From contig OX638379.1 in the NCBI GenBank assembly GCA_951813605.1, positions 2,766,062-2,830,061 of the forward strand: DNA of 64,000 nucleotides, read 5' to 3'. The notes under the pieces were generated by a model that saw only the letters and a list, made by a program, of their open reading frames with translations, ran no database searches and had not been told where the DNA came from. The DNA comes from an uncultured Bryobacterales bacterium (GTDB lineage Bacteria; Acidobacteriota; Terriglobia; Bryobacterales; UBA6623). The first letter of the stretch is position 1, and each line of letters starts with the position of its first letter. Shown here piece after piece: positions 38,957 to 47,994 of this stretch. The position numbers and the translations under genes are program-made.

Positions 38957-39771
38957 TCCGCTCTGCTGTCACCGTCTGCCTAGTCCCCGAGGCAAGCGCC
39001 GGCCCCTTCGTTTTTCACGGGGACTTGCCCGGCGCCTGCCGGGAGGCTGCGGCGCTGGGATTCGACGCGATCGAAATTTTCGCCCCGTCCGGCCACCACG
39101 TAAATCCCCATAGCCTGCAACGCCTGCTCGAACAACACAATCTTGGCCTGGCCGCCGTCGGCACGGGCGCCGGCATGGTCCTGCACGGGCTCAGCCTGTG
39201 CGACCCCGACGAGTCCTCCAGGGAACGGGCATGCCGTTTCGTCAAGGCGATCATCGACTTCGGCGCCCCGTTCGAAGCTCCGGCAATCGTCGGGTCAATG
39301 CAGGGAAAAGCAGCCGGAGCGCTGGACAAGCAAGGCGCGCTCGACAATCTTGCGAATTCCCTGCGGGAGCTGGCACGGTACGCGGCCGAACAAGGCCAGA
39401 ACCTGATCTTCGAGCCGCTCAACCGCTACGAGACCGACTTGGTCAACACGCTGTCAGACGGCGCGGCATTGCTCGACACCGTAGGGGCCGACAATCTGAA
39501 GCTGCTTGCCGACCTGTTTCACATGAACATCGAGGAGGCAAGCATCGCAGAGGCTATATCGAAGGCGCACGGGAAAATCGGCCATGTGCATTTCGTGGAC
39601 TCCAATCGACGCGCTGCCGGGCTGGGCCACATGCCCTACGAACCGATCGCGGAAGCTTTGGCGGCTTCGGGCTACGAGGGATTCGCTTCAGTGGAGGCGT
39701 TCCCGCTGCCAGACGCCCTAGTCGCCGCTTCGATGACGATGCAGTCATTCCGTCGATACTTGGCCGGATAG
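38953..39771 (+). CDS. hyi: Hydroxypyruvate isomerase-like sugar isomerase/epimerase
   Basis: A 272-residue TIM-barrel protein of the xylose-isomerase-like superfamily. Metal-binding glutamates are visible in LIFEPLNRYETD and in the C-terminal GFASVEAFPLP; the central strand carries LLADLFHMNIEEAS and HVHFVDSNRR. Such enzymes interconvert hydroxypyruvate and tartronate semialdehyde or epimerise ketoses. The start overlaps the dehydrogenase stop, supporting a shared pathway: oxidation of a polyol followed by isomerisation. The exact substrate cannot be read from sequence. Confidence 0.85.
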   Translation: MIRSAVTVCLVPEASAGPFVFHGDLPGACREAAALGFDAIEIFAPSGHHVNPHSLQRLLEQHNLGLAAVGTGAGMVLHGLSLCDPDESSRERACRFVKAIIDFGAPFEAPAIVGSMQGKAAGALDKQGALDNLANSLRELARYAAEQGQNLIFEPLNRYETDLVNTLSDGAALLDTVGADNLKLLADLFHMNIEEASIAEAISKAHGKIGHVHFVDSNRRAAGLGHMPYEPIAEALAASGYEGFASVEAFPLPDALVAASMTMQSFRRYLAG

Positions 39772-39916
39772 ATCGGCAGGGCAGCGGCGGTAATTCCGTG
39801 GGTGAGCGCCCAGTCCAGTTCAATTCGCGTGACCGGGCCCGCGCGGTTTGACGAATCGCTCGAATTTGCCAAGCCGCTAGCCCTGGCGCGCTCCCATCAT
39901 CGAGAGGGCCGTCCGA

Positions 39917-41563
39917 TCAACGCGGACCTCCCGCGTCGCGAATGAACCCATCCTTCCATGCTTCCCATATCCCCGACAATTCGCGGACCAGCTCGGGCCT
40001 CTCCTCGGCAAGATCGCGCTGTTCGGCGCGGTCATTCGCGAGGTCGAACAGGGCCCATTCTCCGGGGCGGGAATTCTCGGAGTCGGCAACGCTTCCCCAT
40101 CCCTCGTCTCGGGTCCGCACCGTGTGCAGGATCTTCCAATCCCCCTTGCGCAGCGCGCGGTTTCCCTGATGGTAGAACCACAGCGCCTCGTGCAGCGGGC
40201 CCCCGTCGCCTTCGAATACGCCGGCCAGGCTTCGGCCCGGGTAGGGCGGACCTCCGGGATCGGGCTCGACTCCTAACCCGGCGAGATCCAAAAGTGTCGG
40301 GGCTATGTCAATCACATGTCCGACCGTGGAGCGCAACTCGTTCCTCGCCGCGATACCAGCGGGCCAGTGGACGATGAGGGGAGTCGCAACGCCGCCCTCG
40401 TGCACCCACGTCTTGTGCAGGCGGAACGGAGTGTTGGCCGCGCTCGAGAATCCCGGACCCAAGCAAAGGTAGGTCCCGGCGGAACCCAGAGGGGCATCGG
40501 GATCATGCCCGTCTCCGCGCACCATGATCTCGGCGCTCGCCCCGTTGTCGGACATGAAGAAGACGACCGTGTTTTCCAATGCGCCCATCGCGCGAATCTG
40601 ATCCAGGACCCGGCCGATCTCGCGATCCATGCGGTCGATCATTGCGGCGTGAATGGCCATCTTCTCGGCTTGGAATTGGTGCTGCTCCTCGCTCAAGCTC
40701 TCCCAAGAAACGGGACGGTTCACCTCACCTGGCCCGAGTTGGACAATCGCCTCGAGAAAGGCGTACGGAGGTCCCACGTCCTCGTCCAAGGGGGACAAAT
40801 CGCTGGCAGGGAACCCGAGCTCCCGCTGGCGCGCGTGCCGCTGGTCGCGCAAGCGGTCCCAGCCCACTTGGTAGCGTTCGCGGTACTTCGCAATATCCTC
40901 GGGATCGGCGTGGAGCGGAAAGTGGGGCGCGTTGAAGGCTAGATACTGGAAGAACGGCTGGTTCGGATGTTGCGCCTCGTGCGCTTTCAACCACTCCAGA
41001 GCGTAGTCAGCCGTGACTGAGGTCTGATGCAAGCCCTGTTCAGCTGGCACATCTGGAAGCCGCTCCCCGTCCTTTTCCTGGCCTGTCAAACGGAAAAAGC
41101 CCGCTCGGCTCCCTCCTAAGTAGGCGTGATCGAAGCCGTTCTCCAGAGGATTCCCGTCGATGTGCCATTTCCCGGAGTGATACGAACGGTAGCCGGCGGA
41201 TCGCAGGCGGTCCGAGACCAAGCGCGCCCATGGCGGACGGACGCCTCTTCCCCCGAAGCTCCGCCGGTCCACTCCGGGCATCTCGTCGCGGCGGACTTGC
41301 TGCGCGTAGTAGCCGGTTAGCAGGGACGCACGGGTCGGCCAGCACCTCGATGTGTTGTAGAACTGAGTGAATCGCAGGCCGCCGGCTGCCAACGAGTCGA
41401 GATTCGGGGTGGCGATTTCGCCGCCGTAGGATCCGGCGTCCGCATAGCCCATGTCGTCGGCGACGATCACAAGGAAATTGGGTGGCTGCGCCGGCTGTGC
41501 CGCGCAACCCACTGCGGCGATGGCGGCGCAAAGCGCCAGGGCAAGAGCGTGATTCGGCTTCAT
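39917..41563 (-). CDS. Lipoprotein sulfatase (FGE-dependent)
   Basis: A 548-residue arylsulfatase-family enzyme. The maturation motif CxPxR is present as SRCWPTRASLLTGYY, whose Cys becomes formylglycine. Metal-binding residues are in NFLVIVADDMGYADAGSYGG, and SYHSGKWHI, LAFNAPHFPLHADP and FFMSDNGASAE follow the family order. The start at 41563 gives MKPNHALALALCAAIAAVGC, a lipoprotein signal with lipobox AVGC, so the enzyme is probably membrane-anchored. The substrate is unknown. It is transcribed convergently with the isomerase gene and faces the symporter gene, suggesting one catabolic locus. Confidence 0.92.
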   Translation of the reverse strand: MKPNHALALALCAAIAAVGCAAQPAQPPNFLVIVADDMGYADAGSYGGEIATPNLDSLAAGGLRFTQFYNTSRCWPTRASLLTGYYAQQVRRDEMPGVDRRSFGGRGVRPPWARLVSDRLRSAGYRSYHSGKWHIDGNPLENGFDHAYLGGSRAGFFRLTGQEKDGERLPDVPAEQGLHQTSVTADYALEWLKAHEAQHPNQPFFQYLAFNAPHFPLHADPEDIAKYRERYQVGWDRLRDQRHARQRELGFPASDLSPLDEDVGPPYAFLEAIVQLGPGEVNRPVSWESLSEEQHQFQAEKMAIHAAMIDRMDREIGRVLDQIRAMGALENTVVFFMSDNGASAEIMVRGDGHDPDAPLGSAGTYLCLGPGFSSAANTPFRLHKTWVHEGGVATPLIVHWPAGIAARNELRSTVGHVIDIAPTLLDLAGLGVEPDPGGPPYPGRSLAGVFEGDGGPLHEALWFYHQGNRALRKGDWKILHTVRTRDEGWGSVADSENSRPGEWALFDLANDRAEQRDLAEERPELVRELSGIWEAWKDGFIRDAGGPR

Positions 41564-41872
41564 GATTCGATCCAGAACGCCAGACCGCAACGGTGCTCGC
41601 CGTGTATCTGGGAGCTATCCGGCACGAGCGCTAGGGCGCCTAGTAGCCAATAGGATAGTGGTTCCGCGCCGTTGTTCCGATCGTTCGCGCCAGATCCGCC
41701 AACTGAGCGCATCGAAGTCAACGCGGGCAGGCCGAACGGGCCCCCTCGGACATGCGAACCGGCTGGGGAACAGGCCTGTGTTCGCTTTGCGTGAGAATGG
41801 ATAGACCGCCGTTCGCTCGGCCACCGAGGTCTTCGTCGATCCGGTCGAGCTCGGTTCCGCGGAGGCAGCTTC

Positions 41873-43303
41873 TTGACAGGGTTCACCACGCTCGACCTCC
41901 TCATCCTCGTCGCGTACTTGATTGGAATCACCGCTTGGGGGGCCTGGCTCGGCCGGGGTCAGACCACAGGTGCCGACTACTTTCTTGGAGGGCGGTCGCT
42001 CCCGTGGGGGGCGGTGATGCTCTCGGTGGTCGCGACCGAGACGAGCACTCTGACGTTCTTAAGCATTCCGGGTGTCGCCTATGCAGGCAGTCTCGTCTTC
42101 CTGCAACTGACGATTGGCTACCTGGCCGGACGCATTGCCATCGCGTCCGTGTTCCTTCCCGCTTACTACAAGGGCGAGCTTTCCACGGCGTACGCGCTGC
42201 TAGAGGCCCGTTTCGGGGAGGGCGCGAGGCGGGTCACTTCTGCAATCTTCATGGTCACGCGCTTGCTGGCCGACTCCGTGCGCCTCTTCGCGACGGCCAT
42301 TCCCCTCGCGCTCATCACGGACTGGCCTTACGCCTTGTCGATCGCGGTGATTGGCGCGCTGACGCTTGCATATACCTATTGCGGCGGCATCCGCGCGGTG
42401 GTCTGGGTCGATTCTGTCCAAATGGCCTTGTACCTGCTCGGCGCAGGGATAGCAATGGTAACCATCCAGCTGTCCGTTCCGGGCGGATGGAGCCACGTCC
42501 TGTCGTCAGCAGGCGAGGCCGGCAAGCTGCAACTCCTCGATTTCTCCTGGAACCTGAGCGCGCCCTACACCTTCTTGGCTGGTTTGGCGGGAGGTGCGGT
42601 CTTCACGATGGCGTCGCACGGCACCGACCAGCTGATTGTGCAGCGCTTGCTCGCCTGCCGCACGGTGCGCGACTCGCAGAAGGCGCTCGTCGGGAGCGGC
42701 GTCGCCGTGATGTTCCAGTTCCTGCTCTTCCTGCTCGTTGGAATCGGCCTGTGGGCCTTCTACGAGGGACAAGCCTTCGAAAGGACGGACGAGATCTTCG
42801 CTCGATTCATCGTGGAGGAGCTTCCGGCGGGAGTGACCGGTCTCCTGATCGCTTGCGTGTTCGCCGCCGCGATGTCGTCCCTGTCTTCGTCCATGAATTC
42901 ACTCGCATCCGCCACCGCATACGATTACTGGGTACCGATCGCGGGGATCACGGGAAACGATGTTCGCGTCTTAAGAGCCGGAAAGCTGTTCACTCTTGCC
43001 TGGGCCGGACTGCTCGTCGGCGGTGCGATCGCGTTCATTCCACTCTCGAGGCAGACTTCGGCCGTCGAAGTGGCTCTCGGCGTGGCGGCCGTCGTCTACG
43101 GCGGGCTCCTAGGGGCTTTCGCGCTCGGGGCGCTGACCAAGCGGCCGGGGCAACGGGCTGCGATCTTCGGAATCGCGCTCGGTATCTTGACGGTCCTCTC
43201 CCTCCGGAACGAGATCGCATGGTTGTGGTACGTGCCTCTCGGAGCGACGGTGACCCTGGTCGCCGGCGGCCTAGCGGGCCTCGCGGCGAGCAGGAACCGC
43301 TGA
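41873..43303 (+). CDS. Sodium:solute symporter (SSS family)
   Basis: A 476-residue transporter with about 13 membrane helices, starting FTTLDLLILVAYLIGITAWG. Family signatures include DYFLGGRSLPWGAVMLSVVA, ATETSTLTFLSIPG, YCGGIRAVVWVDSVQMALYL, MASHGTDQLIVQRLLACR and FAAAMSSLSSSMNSLAS. It would take up a sugar, carboxylate or amino acid with sodium. The TTG at 41873 is chosen because GGAGG lies 7 nt before it and the first helix follows. Its neighbours (sulfatase, dehydrogenase, isomerase) suggest a sugar or sugar acid as substrate; this is inference. Confidence 0.92.
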   Translation: MTGFTTLDLLILVAYLIGITAWGAWLGRGQTTGADYFLGGRSLPWGAVMLSVVATETSTLTFLSIPGVAYAGSLVFLQLTIGYLAGRIAIASVFLPAYYKGELSTAYALLEARFGEGARRVTSAIFMVTRLLADSVRLFATAIPLALITDWPYALSIAVIGALTLAYTYCGGIRAVVWVDSVQMALYLLGAGIAMVTIQLSVPGGWSHVLSSAGEAGKLQLLDFSWNLSAPYTFLAGLAGGAVFTMASHGTDQLIVQRLLACRTVRDSQKALVGSGVAVMFQFLLFLLVGIGLWAFYEGQAFERTDEIFARFIVEELPAGVTGLLIACVFAAAMSSLSSSMNSLASATAYDYWVPIAGITGNDVRVLRAGKLFTLAWAGLLVGGAIAFIPLSRQTSAVEVALGVAAVVYGGLLGAFALGALTKRPGQRAAIFGIALGILTVLSLRNEIAWLWYVPLGATVTLVAGGLAGLAASRNR

Positions 43304-43999
43304 CAAGTTCGGCGACAGGACCGAACGGTCGGCCTCGTGGCCCTCACGGCTGATCCCAGCGAACGGGCCAGTCGCGGCAGGCGCGAGTGCCTCTAACTCT
43401 GCGGTGGGAGTCGACTCGAGCTTCCAGACGCACAGCAGAAGCTCGCGGAGAGAGCGGTGCCGGACGAGCCGAGATGAGTCTATTGCAGATTGGCCCCAGC
43501 ACCGCGAGACCCCAGCACTCAGCAATAAATCAGCACGTTGCCAGGGTTCTCGAATTCCCGATCCGGCCTTCGGTCAGTTGACTTGCTTTGATTTGCCGGC
43601 GAACAATTTCTGTCTTGGCCCCGTATCGTACGCAATTCCCTCGCACCCAAGCGCTAGCAAGCGCTCCTCCCGCACGCCGCGGCCAGCCCGTGGGAACTCG
43701 CTGCTGCCTTCAGCCTCGGCGACGATTTATTCCTGCGAGCTGTCGATTGTTGCCAGGCAGTTGCTGCAATCCTGTGCCGTGGCGTCGCTGCCGACGGGGC
43801 GAGCCCAAGCGGCCAGATTGCGCAAGATTCCGGCCTCCGCGAGTCGATTCTAGCGATCAAGGGCGACCTGCCGCCCTTCCGGATGGTCGACTCCGTTGCT
43901 CTCCGCGAGGGCTCGTTGGAGTAACGGTTACGAGCGCGGCCGCGTTGTCGTGATCGAGGGTCTGATCGAAAACCGCGGCATTGCGCTAGGTGACCCAGG
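43304..43999. other. Intergenic, no gene recognised
   Basis: About 700 bases with open frames of no recognisable family on both strands. It lies between the symporter and the 3' hairpin of the long TonB receptor, and may be decayed DNA. Confidence 0.45.
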
Positions 44000-44023
44000 G
44001 GCGCGCCGGATGTCCGGCGCGCC
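44000..44023 (-). terminator. 3' hairpin of the TonB receptor at 44036
   Basis: GGCGCGCCGGA (44000-44010) pairs with its complement (44013-44023), an 11-bp stem 12 nt after the receptor stop. There is no uridine run. A similar hairpin follows the paralogue at 47995. Confidence 0.6.
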
Positions 44024-44035
44024 GGGCAATGCCTT

Positions 44036-47000
44036 CTAGAACCTCAGCTTGATCGCGTACTGGAAGATCCGGGGTCCGCCCCCGCGGCCGATGTTCCCGA
44101 CGCGCGTGAAGAAGCCGCCGCCAACTCCGTTGAACTGCCGGAATTGATTCGTCATGAGGAAATTCGTTCGGTTGATGAAGTTGAACGACTCGATGCGCAG
44201 CTGTAGGCGCATGCCTTCCCGGACCTGGAAGTTCTTCGACAGCGCCACATTCGCTGAAAGCAGTCCGGGGCCGTCCAGGATGTTGCGCCCCGACGAGCCC
44301 AGGGCGAAGGCTCCCTCCGGGCAGTACAGCGGCGTCCCGGCCTCCGCGTCCGCATCCACGCAACTGGGAACGTTTTCGAAAGCTCTGGTGTTGAAGAACG
44401 GGTAATCGGACCCCCGGATCGCGCCCAGAGTCGGGTCGTCGGGCTGGTACCCGCTCTCAAGCCGATTGGGACGCTGTGACTCGCCCAGGTTTTGGTCTGC
44501 ATTCGCGGCCGTAACTGTGAATGGAGACCCCGAATACGACGTCTGTGTCCCCGAGAGCTGCCAGCCGCCGAGGATAGCGTTGGTGGCTGTTCCCCAACTC
44601 CGCCCCCACCGGCGCCCCTTTCCGAAGGGCAGCTGATAGGACGCCACGGCTGTGAACACGTGCCGGCGGTCCCACGTAGAGCGGCCGCGCTCGAGTTTCA
44701 GGTTCCTGCGATCCAGGGCGTTGGCGAAATCAGTCGGGCCGCTGCCGTTCGTCCGCGAGGCGTCATCGATTGACTTGCTGAACATGTAGTTGACGCGCCA
44801 GAACATCCCACGCCGGCTGCGCTTGCGCCACGAAATGCTTGTGGCGTTGTAACTTGAGTTCGACCCCGTGTTGTAGAAGTTGATGGCATTCCAGTCGGGA
44901 TTCGGCCTGAGCGACTGGAAGTTCTCGGTGAAGCCCCCGGTCGCCGTGCGATTGGCAAGGAACCATTCCCGTGTTCGGATCGCCTGGTTGAAGTCGTACC
45001 GGCGGATCAGGTGACTGCCTTTCGAGCCGCGGTAGTCGATTTCGACGCTCGTGCCGCCCGGCAGCTCCCTCTCGACCGTGAAGTTCCAAGACTGCAGGTA
45101 GGCCTGCTTGGGATTCTGAGTGATGCCGCTCGCCGACGGTCTGTCGGAGAGGTAGCCCCCCCCAATGACGATCGGTCGGCCCAAGGTGCCCAGAGGATCG
45201 TTGAGCAGGACTTCGGCCGGTCGGTTCGGAGTGGCATTGCGGGCCACGTAGTTGGTGTTGATCGTGTACGGGAAGATGTTGCCGAGGTTGTTGCGGAACG
45301 GGTTCAGGATCGTGCCCGCCACGAACAGGCCGTAGCCCGCGCGGATGACCGTCTTGTTGGTGAGTCGGTAGGCGAATCCGAAACGGGGCGTGAAGTTGTT
45401 CCAATCGGTCTGAATCACCGACCGCGGATAGCCGGCTTCCGCAGCGGTGAGGAACCTGCCGCCGAGATCGTAGCCGCCCAACAGTTCGTCGAAGTTCGCG
45501 GGAAGATTCCGGTCGCTCGAAAGAACGATCTTGTTGAGTTCGGGGACATAACTGCCCATCCTGTCGTTCACGTCCCACGGCATTCGGTTGACCTCCCATC
45601 GGACCCCGAGGTTCATCGTCAGATTCGGAGTCACCTTCCAGTCGTCGTTGATGAACGCTCCCATCGCGACCTGCCTCCAGTCAGGCCCGTTGATGCCTTC
45701 CCGGACGTTGATGTTGTGCAGCCAGCCGAGGTACATGTCCGCGACCGGGCTGCCCCAGTTCCTGCACGTCGCGGAATTGCAGCCGCCGGTGCGGAAGCCG
45801 CGAAAACGGTAGTTGCCTCGAGCGTTGTTCACCCCGGGCCGCGCGTAAAGCACATGGTTGTAGTTATATCCGTACTTGATTGTGTGGCTGCCCTTGATGT
45901 TGGTCAGCTTGATGCTCGCCTGCGAGTCGACCACGTCCGTAATGACCGGCAGGTTGGGCGCCGAGCCGATCGCAACATGGTTGTCAAGCCGAATCTGAGG
46001 GAAGTCGTCGATCCCGGGATAGTCCTGCCGGTCCTTGTCCGAGATGAAATTCGTCAGCCCCAGCTCTTGGATGATGTCGCTGTCGGCGAAGGCCCCTCTC
46101 TGAAATACGTCATTCCCGCTGAATCCACCGCGGATCTCCATCAGGAACGTCGGAGAGAACATGTGCGTGTAGTCAACGCCCGCGAGATACCTGTTGTCGT
46201 CAATGGTATTGCCGAACTGGGTCAGGTTGCTGCCGGCGAACGGGTTCTCGGTATTGTTGGCGCGGTACTGCACGCGACCCGCAAGCGTGTTCTCGCCCAG
46301 CTTGTGGTCGATCTTGGCAATGTAGCTGTCGAAGTTGTCGTTGTCGTTGTCGACCACGCGGTAGTTCAACAGGTCCCGTCGCCGGTTCAGGTTGGGGGCC
46401 GGGTATTCCTTGAATAGTCGCTGCGCGACAGGATCGGCGCGCGAGGCGGGGATGAGGTCGTTCGGGAAGCAGGAGTTTCTCCGGCCGCGGGCGACGAGGT
46501 TGGCGTTGCACCCCCCTCGCGCAGTCCGATCACGGATGACGAATGCGCTTCGCAGCCCGTCGAGGACGGCTTGGTCCGTCACGTCCAGCGCGTTGTCGAG
46601 ATACGACAGGCCGATCGTCTGGCTGAAGTCGCCGCTGATCTCCATCGGAGTCGGAACCCTCGACAGGCGCGTCTGCTCCTGGTCCCTGCGCTGCAGCTCG
46701 TAGCTCATCATGAAGAACGTCTTGTTCTTGACGAGCGGGCCTGTCGCAGTCATCGAGAACTGGTTCTGGAGCAGCTTCGTCTTCTCGGCATCGAAGAACC
46801 CGCGCGCGTCCAAGACGTCATTGCGCATGAAGTAGCTCACGTTGCCGTGCAGGGCGTTGGTGCCCGAGCGCAGCGACATGTTCAGGATGCCGCCCGCCAT
46901 CCGCCCATACTCCGCGGAATAGCCCGAGACCTCCATCTTGAATTCCTGCAGCGCGTCAATGTTGGGACGCACCTGCGCGGCCCCTCCCTGCACATTGCGG

Positions 47001-47575
47001 TTGTCGAAGCCGTCCACATAGAAGTTGGTGTTGGTCGGACGGGCCCCGTTGACCGATGCGAACGACCCCTGTGCGCTTCCTCGCGGCACCACTCCCGGGA
47101 CGAAGAAGGCCAAGTCCGTGAAGTCGCGGCCGTTTAGCGGCAGCTCCTGGATCTCCTCCTGGACGATCACGTCACCCTTGATCATGCCGTTCTCGGTGTT
47201 GAGCGCCACGAGCTGGGCGTCGACCGTGACCGACTCGGTCACTTGGCCGAGCTGGAGCTCGATGTCGATGCGCCGATTGTCGCCGGTGCGCAGCACAATC
47301 GCCTGCTCGACATGCTGCTGAAAGCCCTCGGAAGTGACAATCAGCTGGTAGTCGCCAGGAATCAGCGCCGGGAACGTGTAGCCGCCAACTTCATTGGTCG
47401 ATTGTTCCCGAGAGATGGCCGTGCCGGTATTGATTACCGTCACGTCCGCACCGGGGATGACTCCGCCGCCCGTGTCGGTCACGACGCCTGTCACAGTGGC
47501 CAAGTTGGCCTGGCCGAAACACAGCGGAACCAGCAGCGCTGCGATGCCGGATAAGAACAGTGCCTTTTGTGTCAT
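44036..47575 (-). CDS. Long Oar-type TonB-dependent receptor (intact copy of a tandem pair)
   Basis: An 1179-residue outer-membrane receptor. The ATG at 47575 follows a GGGGGAGGGA ribosome site and starts a signal peptide (MTQKALFLSGIAALLVPLCF). The regulatory-like domain is ATVTGVVTDTGGGVIPGADV through YTFPALIPGDYQLIV. The plug has LPLNGRDFTDLAFFVPGVVP, NFYVDGFDNRN and LNMSLRSGTNALHGN. The barrel includes FINDDWKVTPNLTMNLGVRW and VNYMFSKSIDDASRTNGSGP, and ends RIFQYAIKLRF. It is highly similar over its whole length to the disrupted gene at 47995-51400, a tandem duplicate. The ligand is unknown. Confidence 0.93.
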   Translation of the reverse strand: MTQKALFLSGIAALLVPLCFGQANLATVTGVVTDTGGGVIPGADVTVINTGTAISREQSTNEVGGYTFPALIPGDYQLIVTSEGFQQHVEQAIVLRTGDNRRIDIELQLGQVTESVTVDAQLVALNTENGMIKGDVIVQEEIQELPLNGRDFTDLAFFVPGVVPRGSAQGSFASVNGARPTNTNFYVDGFDNRNVQGGAAQVRPNIDALQEFKMEVSGYSAEYGRMAGGILNMSLRSGTNALHGNVSYFMRNDVLDARGFFDAEKTKLLQNQFSMTATGPLVKNKTFFMMSYELQRRDQEQTRLSRVPTPMEISGDFSQTIGLSYLDNALDVTDQAVLDGLRSAFVIRDRTARGGCNANLVARGRRNSCFPNDLIPASRADPVAQRLFKEYPAPNLNRRRDLLNYRVVDNDNDNFDSYIAKIDHKLGENTLAGRVQYRANNTENPFAGSNLTQFGNTIDDNRYLAGVDYTHMFSPTFLMEIRGGFSGNDVFQRGAFADSDIIQELGLTNFISDKDRQDYPGIDDFPQIRLDNHVAIGSAPNLPVITDVVDSQASIKLTNIKGSHTIKYGYNYNHVLYARPGVNNARGNYRFRGFRTGGCNSATCRNWGSPVADMYLGWLHNINVREGINGPDWRQVAMGAFINDDWKVTPNLTMNLGVRWEVNRMPWDVNDRMGSYVPELNKIVLSSDRNLPANFDELLGGYDLGGRFLTAAEAGYPRSVIQTDWNNFTPRFGFAYRLTNKTVIRAGYGLFVAGTILNPFRNNLGNIFPYTINTNYVARNATPNRPAEVLLNDPLGTLGRPIVIGGGYLSDRPSASGITQNPKQAYLQSWNFTVERELPGGTSVEIDYRGSKGSHLIRRYDFNQAIRTREWFLANRTATGGFTENFQSLRPNPDWNAINFYNTGSNSSYNATSISWRKRSRRGMFWRVNYMFSKSIDDASRTNGSGPTDFANALDRRNLKLERGRSTWDRRHVFTAVASYQLPFGKGRRWGRSWGTATNAILGGWQLSGTQTSYSGSPFTVTAANADQNLGESQRPNRLESGYQPDDPTLGAIRGSDYPFFNTRAFENVPSCVDADAEAGTPLYCPEGAFALGSSGRNILDGPGLLSANVALSKNFQVREGMRLQLRIESFNFINRTNFLMTNQFRQFNGVGGGFFTRVGNIGRGGGPRIFQYAIKLRF

Positions 47576-47636
47576 TTCCCTCCCCCTGTGCGAAGCCCTC
47601 ACGGGCTCCGTATCCCCTTGTACACTTCTATAGCGA

Positions 47637-47665
47637 AGCGTATACCGCCATCTTGAGAATGGCAA
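47637..47665 (-). promoter_or_regulatory. Promoter of the intact long TonB receptor
   Basis: On the minus strand TTGCCA (47665-47660), 17 nt, then TACGCT (47642-47637). The paralogue has TTGCTA-17-TAAGCT in the matching place, preceded in both by GC, while most of the intervening bases differ. Conservation between copies supports function. Confidence 0.55.
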
Positions 47666-47952
47666 GCGTAATTGATGAAAATTACAACAATTTTGCATCG
47701 TGCATTCGGTGCGTTGCGTCCGCTCCGGATTCGGGCCGGGAGCGGGGGCCTGGCCGGCAGCGGCTGGAGCTTACTCGGCTGGAGAAAGTGGCAACCTGCA
47801 TTCGGTCGCCGGTCGGCGAGCGGATGGCAGGAGACTGCCGGCGGAGGGATGCGAGTTCCGGGGGCGCAAGCGCCAAGGCCACATCCTAGGCAACCACCGC
47901 ACCGCCATTTCGTGGGCCCTCTGCCGGAGGGCCGTTATCTTGCTGGACATGT

Positions 47953-47988
47953 TTTCCGGGCGCGCCGGAGATCCGGCGCGCCCGGAAA
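47953..47988 (-). terminator. 3' hairpin of the disrupted TonB receptor
   Basis: A perfect 17-bp inverted repeat with a 2-nt loop, centred on TCCGGGCGCGCCGGA, 6 nt past the stop. It is longer than the related hairpin at 44000-44023. A second small stem (GGCCCTC/GAGGGCC, 47915-47933) follows. The rest of 47666-47914 shows nothing. Confidence 0.6.
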
Positions 47989-47994
47989 TGCCGT

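Noticed and set aside
41752..43353. Very long second frame on the plus strand over the symporter
   Set aside because: Arg-rich translation with no motifs; the overlapping frame encodes a clear SSS transporter. Long shadow frames are expected at this GC content.
45011..46417. 468-codon plus-strand frame opposite the intact long receptor
   Set aside because: A similar antisense frame exists over the paralogue, as expected from shared sequence; the receptor is the real gene.
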